Positions 11,230 to 19,131 of a stretch of DNA of 34,063 nucleotides are shown here, one piece after another; position 1 is the first letter of the stretch, and each line of letters opens with the position of its first letter. This DNA comes from Devosia sp. (GTDB lineage Bacteria; Pseudomonadota; Alphaproteobacteria; Rhizobiales; Devosiaceae), in NCBI RefSeq assembly GCF_014860165.1, contig NZ_JACZKG010000080.1, forward strand, positions 1 through 34,063, read 5' to 3'. The notes beneath the pieces are model-generated. The model had not been told where the DNA came from. It worked only from the letters and a program-made list of their open reading frames with translations, and ran no database searches. A program made the translations under genes and the position numbers.

Positions 11230-11901
11230 CTACTCGCGGATCATGTAGCCGGCGCCGCGCACCGTGTGCAGCAGTGGGCTGGCATGGCCCTTGTCGATCT
11301 TGGAGCGCAGCCGCGACATGTGTACGTCGATGACGTTGGTCTGCGGGTCGAAGTGATAGTCCCAGACATTTTCGAGCAGCATGGTGCGGGTCACCACCTT
11401 GCCGGCATTCTTCATCAGGTATTCGAGCAGGCGGAATTCGCGCGGCTGCAGCAATATGGTCTCGCCGTCGCGCTCGACCTTGCGGGAGAGTCGGTCGAGC
11501 GACAGGCCGCCGACCTCGTAGCTGGTGGCGGCTTCGGAGGGGCTGGAGCGGCGGGCCAGCACTTCGACGCGCGCCAGCAGCTCGGTAAAGGCATAGGGCT
11601 TGGTGAGATAGTCGTCGCCGCCGGCCCGCAGGCCGGTCACGCGGTCGTCGACTTCCCCAAGCGCAGAGAGAATGAGCACGGGCGTCTGGTCGTCTTCGGC
11701 GCGCAGCGATTCCACGATGGACAGGCCATCACGGCGCGGCAGCATGCGATCGATGATGAGGACGTCGTAGTCCATGCCCGAGGCCATGGCATAACCGGTT
11801 TCGCCATCGGCGGCGTGATGGGTGATATGGCCGGCCTCGTCCAGGGCCTGGATCAGGTAGCTGGCGGCTTCGCGGTCGTCTTCGATCAGCAGAATTTTCA
11901 C
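11230..11901 (-). CDS. OmpR-family response regulator, downstream of degP
   Basis: A 223-aa transcription factor with a receiver domain (residues 1-120; acidic pocket EDD near 7-9, phospho-acceptor Asp 51 in DRMLPRRDG, Lys in the TKPYAF motif) and a C-terminal winged-helix DNA-binding domain (about 125-220). Two GTG starts are in frame. The one at 11901 gives VKILLIEDD, the normal receiver start, and has GGGGG five bases upstream. The one at 11940 would begin inside a strong hairpin. The gene sits between degP and its cognate kinase and probably controls this unit. It may bind the inverted repeat upstream of degP, which is inference. Confidence 0.92.
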   Translation of the reverse strand: MKILLIEDDREAASYLIQALDEAGHITHHAADGETGYAMASGMDYDVLIIDRMLPRRDGLSIVESLRAEDDQTPVLILSALGEVDDRVTGLRAGGDDYLTKPYAFTELLARVEVLARRSSPSEAATSYEVGGLSLDRLSRKVERDGETILLQPREFRLLEYLMKNAGKVVTRTMLLENVWDYHFDPQTNVIDVHMSRLRSKIDKGHASPLLHTVRGAGYMIRE

Positions 11902-11924
11902 CGGAGCCCCCAAGGCTGGATGGT

Positions 11925-11949
11925 GGCCCCGGGTTGTCACCCCGGGGCC
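11925..11949 (-). promoter_or_regulatory. Hairpin between degP and the response regulator
   Basis: A perfect 9-bp, almost all-GC stem (ggccccggg/cccggggcc, 7-base loop) starts 10 bases after the degP stop. There is no T-run, so it looks more like an RNA-stabilising or partial-termination element that would let degP exceed the regulator in expression. It also argues against the regulator start at 11940. Confidence 0.5.
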
Positions 11950-11958
11950 GTACTCACG

Positions 11959-13488
11959 TTAATCGCTCAGCGGCAGGCCGATGAAGCGATCGTTGCCGTC
12001 GCGGCTGGCCTTGACCAGAGCGGTGCCCCGGCCCTGGGCCTTGACCGCATCAAGCGCCGCCTCGAACTCTTCAAGCGTGTTCACCGGCGTGTTGTTGACC
12101 TCAAGGATAGCATCGCCAACGGCCAGACCCTTTTTGGCAGCTGCCGAGTCAGGCTCGACATTCTGGACCAGCAGGCCACCGGCGCCATCGGCATTGGGCA
12201 CCAGGCTCAGGCCGACACTGGTTTCAGCCGGCAGCGGAGCCGGCGGAACCAGCGGCTGGGCCTGATCGGCCTGGGCGATCTGCTCTTCGTTCAGCGTACC
12301 AAGTTGCACCGAAACCTTGGTCTCGGCACCGTCGCGCCAGATGGTCAGCTCGACGCTGGAGTCGGGCGACTTGCCGGCAATGGTGCGGCTGAGGTCGAGC
12401 GCGTCGTCGATCGGATCGCCATCGACGGCGGTGATGATGTCGCCCGACTTGACGCCCGCAGGACCGGCAGGACCATCTTCGGCGACGTTGCTGACGATGG
12501 CGCCCTTGGCATCGGCGAGGCCCACGCCATCGGCGATGTCACGGTTCACGTCCTGGATGCCGACGCCGAGATAGCCACGGGTCACGGTGCCATCCTCGAC
12601 CAGCTGGTCGACGATGCCCTTGACGGTCGCCGCCGGAATGGCGAAGGCGATGCCGACATTGCCGCCATTGGGCGAATAGATGGCGGTGTTGACGCCGACC
12701 ACTTCACCCTTGGTGTTGAAGGCCGGACCGCCCGAATTGCCGGTGTTGACGGCAGCGTCGATCTGCAGGAAATCGCCATAGTTCGAGCCGCCGATATTGC
12801 GGCCAGAACCGGAGATGACGCCGACGGTCACGGTGCCGCCGAGGCCGAACGGGTTACCAACGGCAACCACCCAGTCGCCGACGCGGCTGGCCTCGGTTTC
12901 GAAATTGACGAAGGGCAGGTCGGTGCCTTCGATCTTGAGAACGGCCAGGTCGGTGCGCTCGTCGGTGCCGACGATTTCGGCAACCTGTTCGGTGCCGTCA
13001 TCGAACACGACCGTCACCTTGGTGGCATCCTGGACGACGTGATTGTTGGTGACGACATAGCCGTCAGCCGAAATCACAAAGCCCGAGCCGGCGGCCATGA
13101 ACTGGCGGGGAGGTTGATCGGGGCGACCATTGGGGCCGCCGAACTGATCGCCGAACTGCTCGAAGAAGTCACGGAAGGGGTGACCTTCGGGGAGATCGGG
13201 GAAGTTGAAATCGAAGTCACCGCCACGGCGCTGCATGCTGCGCGGGCTTTCCTCGGCTTCGACGAGGATGGAGACCACGGCGGGCTTGACCGCCTCGACG
13301 AGGTCGGCAAAGCCGGCCTGCGGCTGCGCCGCTTCGGGAACGATGATCTGGGCGGCGTTCTGCACCTGCGCGGTCGCAGCCTGTCCGGTCATGACGAAAG
13401 CGGTGGAGACACCGCCGATACCAACCAGCAGCGCCAGGGCAGAGGCCCCGAGCCAGCGGCTGGTACGCTTCATAATGGTCGAGCGCAT
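11959..13488 (-). CDS. degP: Do-type periplasmic serine protease/chaperone
   Basis: A 509-aa HtrA-family protease that degrades or refolds damaged periplasmic proteins. A signal peptide is present (basic MKRTSRW, hydrophobic core, then a GQAATAQ-like cleavage region). The trypsin-like domain has catalytic His 150 (NNHVV), Asp 180 (RTDLAVLK) and Ser 252 (GNSGGPAFN). Two PDZ domains follow, at about 305-395 and 415-505. A Q/R/G/P-rich loop near 95-120 fits the LA loop. The start at 13488 is chosen because AAGGAG sits 10 bases upstream; the ATG at 13497 would leave only a one-base gap. The gene leads the degP-regulator-kinase group. Downstream order and spacing suggest one transcript with a hairpin between the first two genes. 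Confidence 0.96.
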   Translation of the reverse strand: MRSTIMKRTSRWLGASALALLVGIGGVSTAFVMTGQAATAQVQNAAQIIVPEAAQPQAGFADLVEAVKPAVVSILVEAEESPRSMQRRGGDFDFNFPDLPEGHPFRDFFEQFGDQFGGPNGRPDQPPRQFMAAGSGFVISADGYVVTNNHVVQDATKVTVVFDDGTEQVAEIVGTDERTDLAVLKIEGTDLPFVNFETEASRVGDWVVAVGNPFGLGGTVTVGVISGSGRNIGGSNYGDFLQIDAAVNTGNSGGPAFNTKGEVVGVNTAIYSPNGGNVGIAFAIPAATVKGIVDQLVEDGTVTRGYLGVGIQDVNRDIADGVGLADAKGAIVSNVAEDGPAGPAGVKSGDIITAVDGDPIDDALDLSRTIAGKSPDSSVELTIWRDGAETKVSVQLGTLNEEQIAQADQAQPLVPPAPLPAETSVGLSLVPNADGAGGLLVQNVEPDSAAAKKGLAVGDAILEVNNTPVNTLEEFEAALDAVKAQGRGTALVKASRDGNDRFIGLPLSD

Positions 13489-13565
13489 GTAAATCATTCT
13501 CCTTCGGCAAGCCCTCAACAGCTTGTGGGACTAGATATGGAATGCCGCGCCTTTCGGAGAAGTTG

Positions 13566-13595
13566 CGCCAACATTAAACCTTGGCAATGTTGGCG
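13566..13595. promoter_or_regulatory. Perfect inverted repeat upstream of degP (candidate operator)
   Basis: The arms cgccaacatt and aatgttggcg are exact reverse complements separated by 10 bases. The site lies 78-107 bases before the degP start. No T-run follows in the transcription direction, so a terminator is unlikely. The spacing of half-sites (about two helical turns centre to centre) suits a dimeric regulator, perhaps the regulator encoded downstream. Binding is not shown by the sequence. Confidence 0.45.
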
Positions 13596-13656
13596 GCGGG
13601 ATTGCGGCGGAGATTGTGGCGAGAGCCGCAGGTTTCCAATATGTCGTCACCCACGA

Positions 13657-13733
13657 CGTCATACCCGCAGGCGGGAATTCACGTTATGGCACAGAGCATG
13701 GAAGAATGGATTCCCGCCTTCGCGGGAATGACG
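13657..13733. repeat. Dispersed 'gtcat-cccgc' palindrome between ccmH and degP
   Basis: The arms at 13657-13678 (cgtcatacccgcaggcgggaat) and 13710-13733 pair apart from a two-base bulge and one mismatch, around a 31-base centre. It is the full-length reference copy in this window for the family also found at 30559-30633, partly at 32595-32613 and at 34042-34063. It lies 23 bases past the ccmH stop. Confidence 0.75.
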
Positions 13734-13756
13734 CGGTGATAGGGAACAGCCGTCCG

Positions 13757-14197
13757 CTACTTCAGCTCGTCCAGCGCTGCCTGCTCTTCCGCGCTTAGCC
13801 CAGCATCGACCACCCGCCGTCGGCGCCCCGCCAGCCACAGCGTTCCCAACCCACCGATCAGCAGGACCGGCGCGGCGATCCACAGCAGAATCGTGTGGTT
13901 GTTCACCCGCGGATTGAGCAGCACATATTCGCCGTACCGATCGACGAGATACTGCCGCACCGCCTCGTCGCTGTCGCCGGCCAGCAGGCGCTCGCGCACC
14001 AGCACGCGCAAATCCTTGGCGAGGTCGGCGTCGCTGTCGTCGATGGACTGGTTCTGGCAGACCAGGCACCGCAGCCCTGCTGAAATATCGCGGGCCCGCT
14101 GCTCCAGCACCGGATCGGGCAGAACCTCGTCGGGACCCACCGCCATAGCGGGTGCGGCGAGGCAGAGTGCCAGCAGGAGCGCGCGGAGCCAGCTCAT
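13757..14197 (-). CDS. ccmH: Cytochrome c maturation protein CcmH (CycL)
   Basis: A 146-aa membrane-anchored thiol oxidoreductase of the haem-ligation complex that keeps the CXXCH motif of apocytochrome c reduced. A signal sequence covers residues 1-19. The family motif [11 protein letters not shown] contains the redox pair Cys 44 and Cys 47. A C-terminal membrane helix lies near 101-122, with a basic cytoplasmic tail. The ATG overlaps the ccmF stop (ATGA), so translation is coupled. This is the short form without a fused TPR domain; that function is in CcmI here. It is the last gene of ccmI-E-F-H and is followed by a palindromic repeat. Confidence 0.96.
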   Translation of the reverse strand: MSWLRALLLALCLAAPAMAVGPDEVLPDPVLEQRARDISAGLRCLVCQNQSIDDSDADLAKDLRVLVRERLLAGDSDEAVRQYLVDRYGEYVLLNPRVNNHTILLWIAAPVLLIGGLGTLWLAGRRRRVVDAGLSAEEQAALDELK

Positions 14198-16167
14198 TGC
14201 GCGGCCTGCGGCACGGGCTTGGCGGCACGACGCGGCGCGCCGACGCGCAGCTTGCGGTCGGTCAGCGAAAGGAACCCGGCAAAAGCCATGAGCAGCGCCC
14301 CCAGCCAGATCAGGGTGATGTAGGGCTTGTGCCAGATGCGGACGACATGGGTGTCATCGAGCGGCTCGCCGAGCTGCAGATAGAGCTGGGAGAAGCCATA
14401 GGTCTGGATGGCCGCCTCCGTGGTCGGCATGCCCGATGCCACATAGGTGCGGCGGTCGGCCAGCATCTGCCGCGTCTCGCCGCCCGGGGCGGTGACGGTG
14501 AAGTGGCCCTCGTCCGACAGATAGTTGGGTCCCTCGACGGAATCGAAGCTGTCGAAGGCGACGATGTAGCCCGAAAGCTCGGCGGTTTCTCCCGGATTGA
14601 GGGTGGTGACCAGCTCGGTCTCCCAGGCAGAAACCGCGACGATGCCGAGCACGGTGATGCCGATGCCGAAATGGGCGATGGCGGTGGACCAGGCGCTGCG
14701 CGGCAGACCGGTCAGCCGGCGCCAGCTTTCGCCCAGCGGGATGCGCCCGATCTTGCTGCGGTCGACGAGTTCGGCAATGGCGCCGAAGGCCACCCAGAAG
14801 CCGAGCAGCAGGCCGATCGGCGCCAGCGAGATAGTCGCGCCGCCCAATGCCGAGATGAGAATGGCCGCAAAGATGGCGAGGGCCGCGGCGCCGATCAGCC
14901 GCTGGGCGGCGGCAACGATATCGGCGCGCTTCCAGGCCAGCAGCGGGCCAAAGGGCAGCACCAGCAGCAGCGGCGCCATCAGGGCGCCGAAGGTGAGGTT
15001 GAAGAAGGGCGCGCCCACCGAGATGGTGGTGCCAGTCAGGGCATCGAGCAGCAGCGGATAGAGCGTGCCCACCAGCACTGCGCCAACCGCCGTGGCGAGG
15101 AACAGGTTGTTGAGGATCAATGCGCCCTCCCGGCTGACCGGCGCGAACAGGCCGCCCTGGCGCAGGGCTGCGGCGCGGAAGGCGAAGAGCGCGAAGGCGC
15201 CGCCGATGACCAGCGCCAGCAATGTCAGGATGACGAGGCCGCGCGTGGGGTCGCTGGCAAAGGTATGCACCGAAGTGAGGATGCCCGAGCGGACCAGGAA
15301 GGTGCCAAGCAGCGACAGCGAGAAGGTGATGATGGACAGAAAGATCGTCCAGATCTTGAGCGCATTGCGCTTTTCCATCACCAGCGCCGAATGCAGCAAA
15401 GCCGTGCCCGCCAGCCAGGGCATGAAGCTGGCATTTTCCACCGGGTCCCAGAACCACCAGCCGCCCCAGCCGAGTTCGTAATAGGCCCAGTAGGAGCCCA
15501 TGGCGATGCCCAGGGTCAGGAAGGTCCAGCTCAGCATGGCCCAAGGCCGCACCCAGCGCGCCCAGGCCTGGTCGATGCGGCCGGACACCAGCGCGGCCAC
15601 GGCAAAGGAGAAGCAGATCGAAAAGCCGACATAGCCGGCATAGAGCAGCGGCGGATGGATGGCGAGGCCAATATCCTGCAGCACCGGATTGAGGTCGTTG
15701 CCTTCGATCGGGGCCGGGATCAGCCGGGCAAAGGGGTTGGAGGTGAAAATGGTGAAGCCGGCGAACGCTGCCGTCAGCAGGCTCTGCGTCGCCAGCACCA
15801 GTGCCAGCAGGTCACTGGGCAGGCGGCGGCCAAAGGTGGCCACCATGGCGCCGAAGGCCACGAGGATGGAAATCCACAGGACCATCGAGCCCTCGTGATT
15901 GCCCCAGACGCCGGAAATCTTGAAGATCAGCGGCTTGAGCGAATGGGAATGGCTGGCTGCCAGCAGCAGGCTGAAGTCGGACGTCACGAAAGCCTGGATC
16001 AGCGCGGCGAAGGCGACGGCGACCAGGATGAACTGCAGCACCGCCCCCTGGCTCAGCACCAGCGCGATGCGCTGGCCCGACCGCCAGAACACAAATCCAC
16101 CCACCGCCGAGATCGCTGCTATGGCAAAGGCGAGGATGAGGGCAAAGTGGCCGAGTTCGATGCTCAT
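14194..16167 (-). CDS. ccmF: Cytochrome c haem lyase subunit CcmF (CycK)
   Basis: A 657-aa polytopic inner-membrane protein that receives haem from CcmE and attaches it to apocytochrome c together with CcmH and CcmI. Many hydrophobic helices span the whole length. The tryptophan-rich haem-handling WWD segment ([19 protein letters not shown]) is near residues 229-247. A large periplasmic domain lies near 515-620 and a final helix just before the basic tail. Length matches the family (about 640-670). The ATG at 16167 is preceded by AGGTGAAGA, and this ribosome-binding site lies inside a palindromic repeat (16169-16197). The gene overlaps ccmH by 4 bases and is separated from ccmE by 52 bases, most of them the repeat. 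Confidence 0.97.
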   Translation of the reverse strand: MSIELGHFALILAFAIAAISAVGGFVFWRSGQRIALVLSQGAVLQFILVAVAFAALIQAFVTSDFSLLLAASHSHSLKPLIFKISGVWGNHEGSMVLWISILVAFGAMVATFGRRLPSDLLALVLATQSLLTAAFAGFTIFTSNPFARLIPAPIEGNDLNPVLQDIGLAIHPPLLYAGYVGFSICFSFAVAALVSGRIDQAWARWVRPWAMLSWTFLTLGIAMGSYWAYYELGWGGWWFWDPVENASFMPWLAGTALLHSALVMEKRNALKIWTIFLSIITFSLSLLGTFLVRSGILTSVHTFASDPTRGLVILTLLALVIGGAFALFAFRAAALRQGGLFAPVSREGALILNNLFLATAVGAVLVGTLYPLLLDALTGTTISVGAPFFNLTFGALMAPLLLVLPFGPLLAWKRADIVAAAQRLIGAAALAIFAAILISALGGATISLAPIGLLLGFWVAFGAIAELVDRSKIGRIPLGESWRRLTGLPRSAWSTAIAHFGIGITVLGIVAVSAWETELVTTLNPGETAELSGYIVAFDSFDSVEGPNYLSDEGHFTVTAPGGETRQMLADRRTYVASGMPTTEAAIQTYGFSQLYLQLGEPLDDTHVVRIWHKPYITLIWLGALLMAFAGFLSLTDRKLRVGAPRRAAKPVPQAAQ

Positions 16168-16168
16168 T

Positions 16169-16197
16169 CTTCACCTCTCCCTTTGGGGGAGGTGAAG
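16169..16197. repeat. Palindromic repeat carrying the ccmF ribosome-binding site
   Basis: The arms cttcacctctccc and gggggaggtgaag pair over 13 positions with one mismatch and a 3-base loop. On the minus strand the right end reads aggtgaag immediately before the ccmF ATG, so the ribosome-binding site is one arm of the hairpin. A near-identical arm occupies the same position before feuQ. Confidence 0.7.
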
Positions 16198-16219
16198 ACG
16201 TCCGTGGCCAAATGCCCGC

Positions 16220-16693
16220 TCACTCGCCCGCCTCCGGCCGCCATTCGCCGCTGGCCTTGAGCGCCTCGACGACTTCCTTGGGGACGTAGTTCTCGTCATG
16301 CTTGGCCAGCACGTTGGTCGCCATGAACTGTCCGTCCGGCCCGAGACTGCCCTCGGCCACCACCCCCTGCCCTTCGCGGAACAGGTCGGGCAGGATGCCG
16401 GTATAGCGGGCGGTGATCTCGTTGACGTTGTCGGTCACCACGAAGCTGTTGTCCTGGCCATCGCGAACCCAGGAGCCGTCCTTGACGAGGCCTCCGAGCC
16501 GGATCGGCGTGCCGGCCGGGACCTGGCGCGCAATGACGTCGGAGGGCGAATAAAAGAACACGATCTGGTCGCGCAGGGCCACCAGCACCAGCGTCGTCGC
16601 CAGCGCGATCACCACCGCCAGGCCGGCGATGACGGCGAGGCGCTTCTGCTTGCGGGACCAGCCTTTCTTGCGGATGGTGGTCTGCATGGTCAT
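16220..16693 (-). CDS. ccmE: Haem chaperone CcmE (CycJ)
   Basis: A 157-aa periplasmic haem chaperone anchored by one N-terminal helix (about 20-40). It binds haem covalently and passes it to CcmF. The beta-barrel domain follows, with the family motif LAKHDENYVP: haem-linking His 132 and Tyr 136. Length is typical. The ATG overlaps the ccmI stop (ATGA), which indicates coupled translation. The C-terminal tail is short and acidic, ending EAGE. Confidence 0.97.
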   Translation of the reverse strand: MTMQTTIRKKGWSRKQKRLAVIAGLAVVIALATTLVLVALRDQIVFFYSPSDVIARQVPAGTPIRLGGLVKDGSWVRDGQDNSFVVTDNVNEITARYTGILPDLFREGQGVVAEGSLGPDGQFMATNVLAKHDENYVPKEVVEALKASGEWRPEAGE

Positions 16694-17775
16694 GGCTGGG
16701 CTCCATTGATGGTGAGGCCGGCGCCGAGCGCCAGCGTATCGAGGTCGCCGCGATCGAAGGCCTGCGGATAGGCGGCGACGGCGTCGTCATAGGCAGCCTG
16801 GGCGCTGTCGGTGTCCCCGAGCACGAGATAGGCGCGGACGAGCTGGGTCCATTCCGCGATGCTGCCGCCCTCGGCCGCCAGGCGCTCGGCCAGTCCCGCA
16901 ACCATCTGGCCGATCATCTCGGCCTCCTGGTCACTGGGCGCAACCACGCCGCCACTCTCGGCGACGGCGAGCCCCTGCCGGGCGCTGGCGATCCAGGGCT
17001 CGTCCCCCTGGGCCAGGGCCAGCACCGCCGTCCATACCGGCACGGCCTCTTCGTACCGTTCCATCCCCGTGAGCACCGAGGCGAGATAGAGCCGCGACAT
17101 GGTATGGCCGGCGTCGGCATCCGCCGCGGCTCGCAACAGCCCTATGGCCTCCTCCGCAGCAGCATCGCCGCCGCCCAGCAGCAGCGCCTCGGCCAGGCTT
17201 GTCTGCAGGTCCGCCGTGGGGCCGCCGAGTTCGATGATCCGGCGATAGGCCCGTGCCGCATCGGCATAGCGGCCCATTTCGACATAGGCCGGCGCAATGA
17301 CCGTCCAGCCGCGCAGGTCGTCGGGATTGGCCGTGAGCTGCGTCTCGATGCGCGCTATCGCCGATTCGAGATCAAGCTGCTGGGCCGCGACCTCGCTGCG
17401 GCCGGCCAGCGGCTGGCTTGGCAGATCGGGGCTGCCGAGCCAGGCATAGACGGCGAAGGCCAGCCCGACCACCAGGACAAGCCCGCCGAACATGGCGGCG
17501 CGGCCAAAGGCCAGTCCGGAGCCGGCCACGCGGTTCGCTTCGGATTTGAGGCGGAGAATTTCGCGTGCCAGCTCACCCCTGGCGGCCGTCGCCTCGTCCT
17601 CGCCGAGCTTACCGGCGGCCAGGTCGGCGTCGATCCCTGCCAGCACGAGACGAAAATGGCTGTTGGCATCGTCCGATTCAGGGGCCACCGCGTTGACCAT
17701 GCGCCAGCCGGCTGCGTAGTAAAGGGCAGCGCACGCAATGGCGGTAACAGCGATGGCGATAAACCAGAAAAGCAT
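16690..17775 (-). CDS. ccmI: Cytochrome c maturation protein CcmI (CycH), TPR apocytochrome chaperone
   Basis: A 361-aa membrane protein that presents apocytochrome c to the haem-ligation complex. Membrane helices lie at residues 2-22 and about 92-112, flanking a cytoplasmic helical loop. A periplasmic region (about 130-350) carries TPR-like repeats such as GRYADAARAYRRIIEL and ERYEEAVPVWTAVLAL. The frame is open to 18027, but the ATG at 17775 (MLFWFIAIAVTAI) is the family-like start; the extension would translate a tandem repeat and a terminator-like structure. It is first in the ccm operon. The 5' leader contains a candidate attenuator (17842-17878). Confidence 0.94.
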   Translation of the reverse strand: MLFWFIAIAVTAIACAALYYAAGWRMVNAVAPESDDANSHFRLVLAGIDADLAAGKLGEDEATAARGELAREILRLKSEANRVAGSGLAFGRAAMFGGLVLVVGLAFAVYAWLGSPDLPSQPLAGRSEVAAQQLDLESAIARIETQLTANPDDLRGWTVIAPAYVEMGRYADAARAYRRIIELGGPTADLQTSLAEALLLGGGDAAAEEAIGLLRAAADADAGHTMSRLYLASVLTGMERYEEAVPVWTAVLALAQGDEPWIASARQGLAVAESGGVVAPSDQEAEMIGQMVAGLAERLAAEGGSIAEWTQLVRAYLVLGDTDSAQAAYDDAVAAYPQAFDRGDLDTLALGAGLTINGAQP

Positions 17776-17841
17776 GGCCCCTGGACGCTCAAGCAAGGCG
17801 CGAAAGGGTGGGTACCGGCTTTTCGCGTGTAACCTTGCGAC

Positions 17842-17878
17842 AAAAAAACCCGGAGCCGGCAATCCGGGTCTTCCGGAT
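17842..17878 (-). terminator. Terminator with overlapping alternative hairpin in the ccmI leader
   Basis: On the minus strand a stem acccgga/tccgggt (8-base loop) runs directly into seven T residues, a textbook intrinsic terminator. It lies about 70 bases before the ccmI start. Just upstream, atccgg pairs with ccggat (loop aagac), and this second arm overlaps the first terminator arm, so the two hairpins exclude each other. That arrangement suits transcription attenuation of the ccm operon. It could also end a short RNA. Evidence is structural only. Confidence 0.5.
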
Positions 17879-17922
17879 CGCGTAAGGCTCGTCTCGCCGA
17901 CACGCGGCAGGATGGCGTCATC

Positions 17923-17951
17923 TATAATGCCAATGCAGCGAAAAACCACAA
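17923..17951 (-). promoter_or_regulatory. Possible promoter for the ccmI leader
   Basis: On the minus strand TTGTGG (17951-17946) and ATTATA (17928-17923) are separated by 17 bases, a plausible sigma70-type pair in otherwise GC-rich DNA. It would start an RNA of about 65-75 bases reaching the terminator at 17842. The same bases read TATAAT on the plus strand, but no good -35 accompanies it there. Confidence 0.35.
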
Positions 17952-17965
17952 AAACACGCGATCGT

Positions 17966-18063
17966 GGGGCGGACGCATTGCCACAGGCACAAGCCAAAGC
18001 GGCGGATGCATTGCCGCTGGCAAGCACCGCGGCGGACGCATTGCCACCAGCAAGCGCCGCGGC
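17966..18063 (+). repeat. 30-bp tandem repeat, three units, before the flavoprotein pair
   Basis: Units at 17966-17998 (33 bases), 17999-18028 and 18029-18058 share the core gcggcggaygcattgcc and are followed by a five-base partial unit that runs into the ATG at 18064. Units 2 and 3 differ at only a few positions. On the plus strand they fall in one open frame (a short ORF from the ATG at 17927 to the TGA at 18067) encoding a 10-residue repeat of the form AADALPxAS. That short frame ends ATGA over the next gene's start. Confidence 0.7.
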
Positions 18064-19131
18064 ATGACCGAGGCCCGAGCCGATTTCGTCATTGTCGGAT
18101 CAACCCCAACGGCCCGGCTGGTTGCCGGGCTGCTGGCATCGGCGCATGGCAAGAGCGTGGTGTTTTCGGGTGAAAGCCAGTCCGGCTATCGCCTGCCGCG
18201 CGGCGTTGACCTGTCAGTCGCCCCCATCACGCGCCCCGAGACCTGGGCTCTGCTCAAGGCGGGCCTGCCCGAAACGTTGCGGTTGATTTCGCGCATGGGC
18301 GGCCGGCGGGCGTGGTCGCGCGTCGACCCGATCCTGTTCAGCGAGGCCGCGGCGGGGCGCGAGGCCCTGGCCCATGTAAGGCATATGGCGCTGGCTTTCG
18401 GCCACGCGGCGGAGCGCCTTCCGGCCAAGGTCATCGGTCCTGGCCGCGAAGGGCTGCTGCTGCGCGACACCGTCCTGCTGCATCGACCGACCCTCGAAAT
18501 TGCCCTCGATGCCTGGCTCGACCAGCACAGCGTGCGCCGCCTGCGCGACGGCGAAGTGCTGACCGTGCGTGCCGATGGCAGTGCCGAACTCGCCGCCGGT
18601 GAAGAGCGTCTCGACATCGCGCAGACGGTGCTGGCCGACGACCCGGCCATCGTCACTCACGTGACCACCGCGCAATGGCCTGCCTTGCTGCTTCGCCAGG
18701 TCGCCAGCACCATTCTGACCGAACCGACACTGCCGATAGCCGCGCCCGTCATGCACCGGCTGGATACCGGGCTGACCCTGGTGCAGCAACAGGCAGGCCG
18801 GGGCGTTGTCGCCATGGGTCCGGGCGCCATCGATCCGTTTGCTGCCGCCCTGGGCGTGCTGCTCGACAAGGAGCGCCAATTCCGCCAGGCGGGGCAGTCG
18901 AGCTACGAGACGCTGCTCACCGCCGATGCCGCGCCCGCCCTGGGGCGCCTGCGCGGCACCGGACCCGATGTCATCGCCGGTCTCGGGCCCAGCGGCGCCT
19001 TTCTTGCGCCCGCCATTGCCCGCTGGCTCTGCGGCAAGGGCACACCGGCCGAAAACGCCTGGCTGGGTGCGCGGCTGGTAGATCGCCAGGCCGTGTCGTC
19101 GTCGGTCGCCGAGTTCGGGGCCGCCGCATGA
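18064..19131 (+). CDS. FAD-dependent oxidoreductase-like protein, sarcosine oxidase beta-like, atypical
   Basis: A 355-aa protein. The N-terminus (FVIVGSTPTARLVAGLLASA) has the length and hydrophobic pattern of a Rossmann dinucleotide fold, but the usual GxGxxG is replaced by GSTPTA. The C-terminus (GPDVIAGLGPSGAFLAPAIARWLCG) resembles the last FAD-contacting segment of DAO-family enzymes such as sarcosine oxidase beta. The middle is not recognisable. No cysteine suitable for covalent flavin stands out. The ATG lies at the end of the tandem repeat and overlaps a short upstream frame by ATGA. The stop overlaps the next ATG by 4 bases, so the two products are probably made together and may form a complex. 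It may bind flavin weakly or have become a structural partner; function unknown. Confidence 0.7.
   Translation: MTEARADFVIVGSTPTARLVAGLLASAHGKSVVFSGESQSGYRLPRGVDLSVAPITRPETWALLKAGLPETLRLISRMGGRRAWSRVDPILFSEAAAGREALAHVRHMALAFGHAAERLPAKVIGPGREGLLLRDTVLLHRPTLEIALDAWLDQHSVRRLRDGEVLTVRADGSAELAAGEERLDIAQTVLADDPAIVTHVTTAQWPALLLRQVASTILTEPTLPIAAPVMHRLDTGLTLVQQQAGRGVVAMGPGAIDPFAAALGVLLDKERQFRQAGQSSYETLLTADAAPALGRLRGTGPDVIAGLGPSGAFLAPAIARWLCGKGTPAENAWLGARLVDRQAVSSSVAEFGAAA

Noticed and set aside
11116..13731. Very long plus-strand open frame opposite degP and the regulator
   Set aside because: It runs through the reverse complement of three well-supported genes and two repeats, with composition typical of high-GC antisense frames.
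13657..13733. Insertion sequence or transposon end
   Set aside because: There is no transposase and no target duplication was identified; it is a short palindromic repeat found several times in the window.
14152..16260. Long plus-strand open frame opposite ccmF
   Set aside because: It is Q/G/H/R-rich shadow sequence, while the minus strand encodes a complete CcmF.
17776..18027. N-terminal extension of ccmI
   Set aside because: It would translate the tandem repeat and the terminator stem; the ATG at 17775 starts the expected membrane helix.
17922..18152. Minus-strand 76-aa open frame across the tandem repeat
   Set aside because: Its repetitive sequence simply mirrors the DNA repeat, and no ribosome-binding site is apparent.
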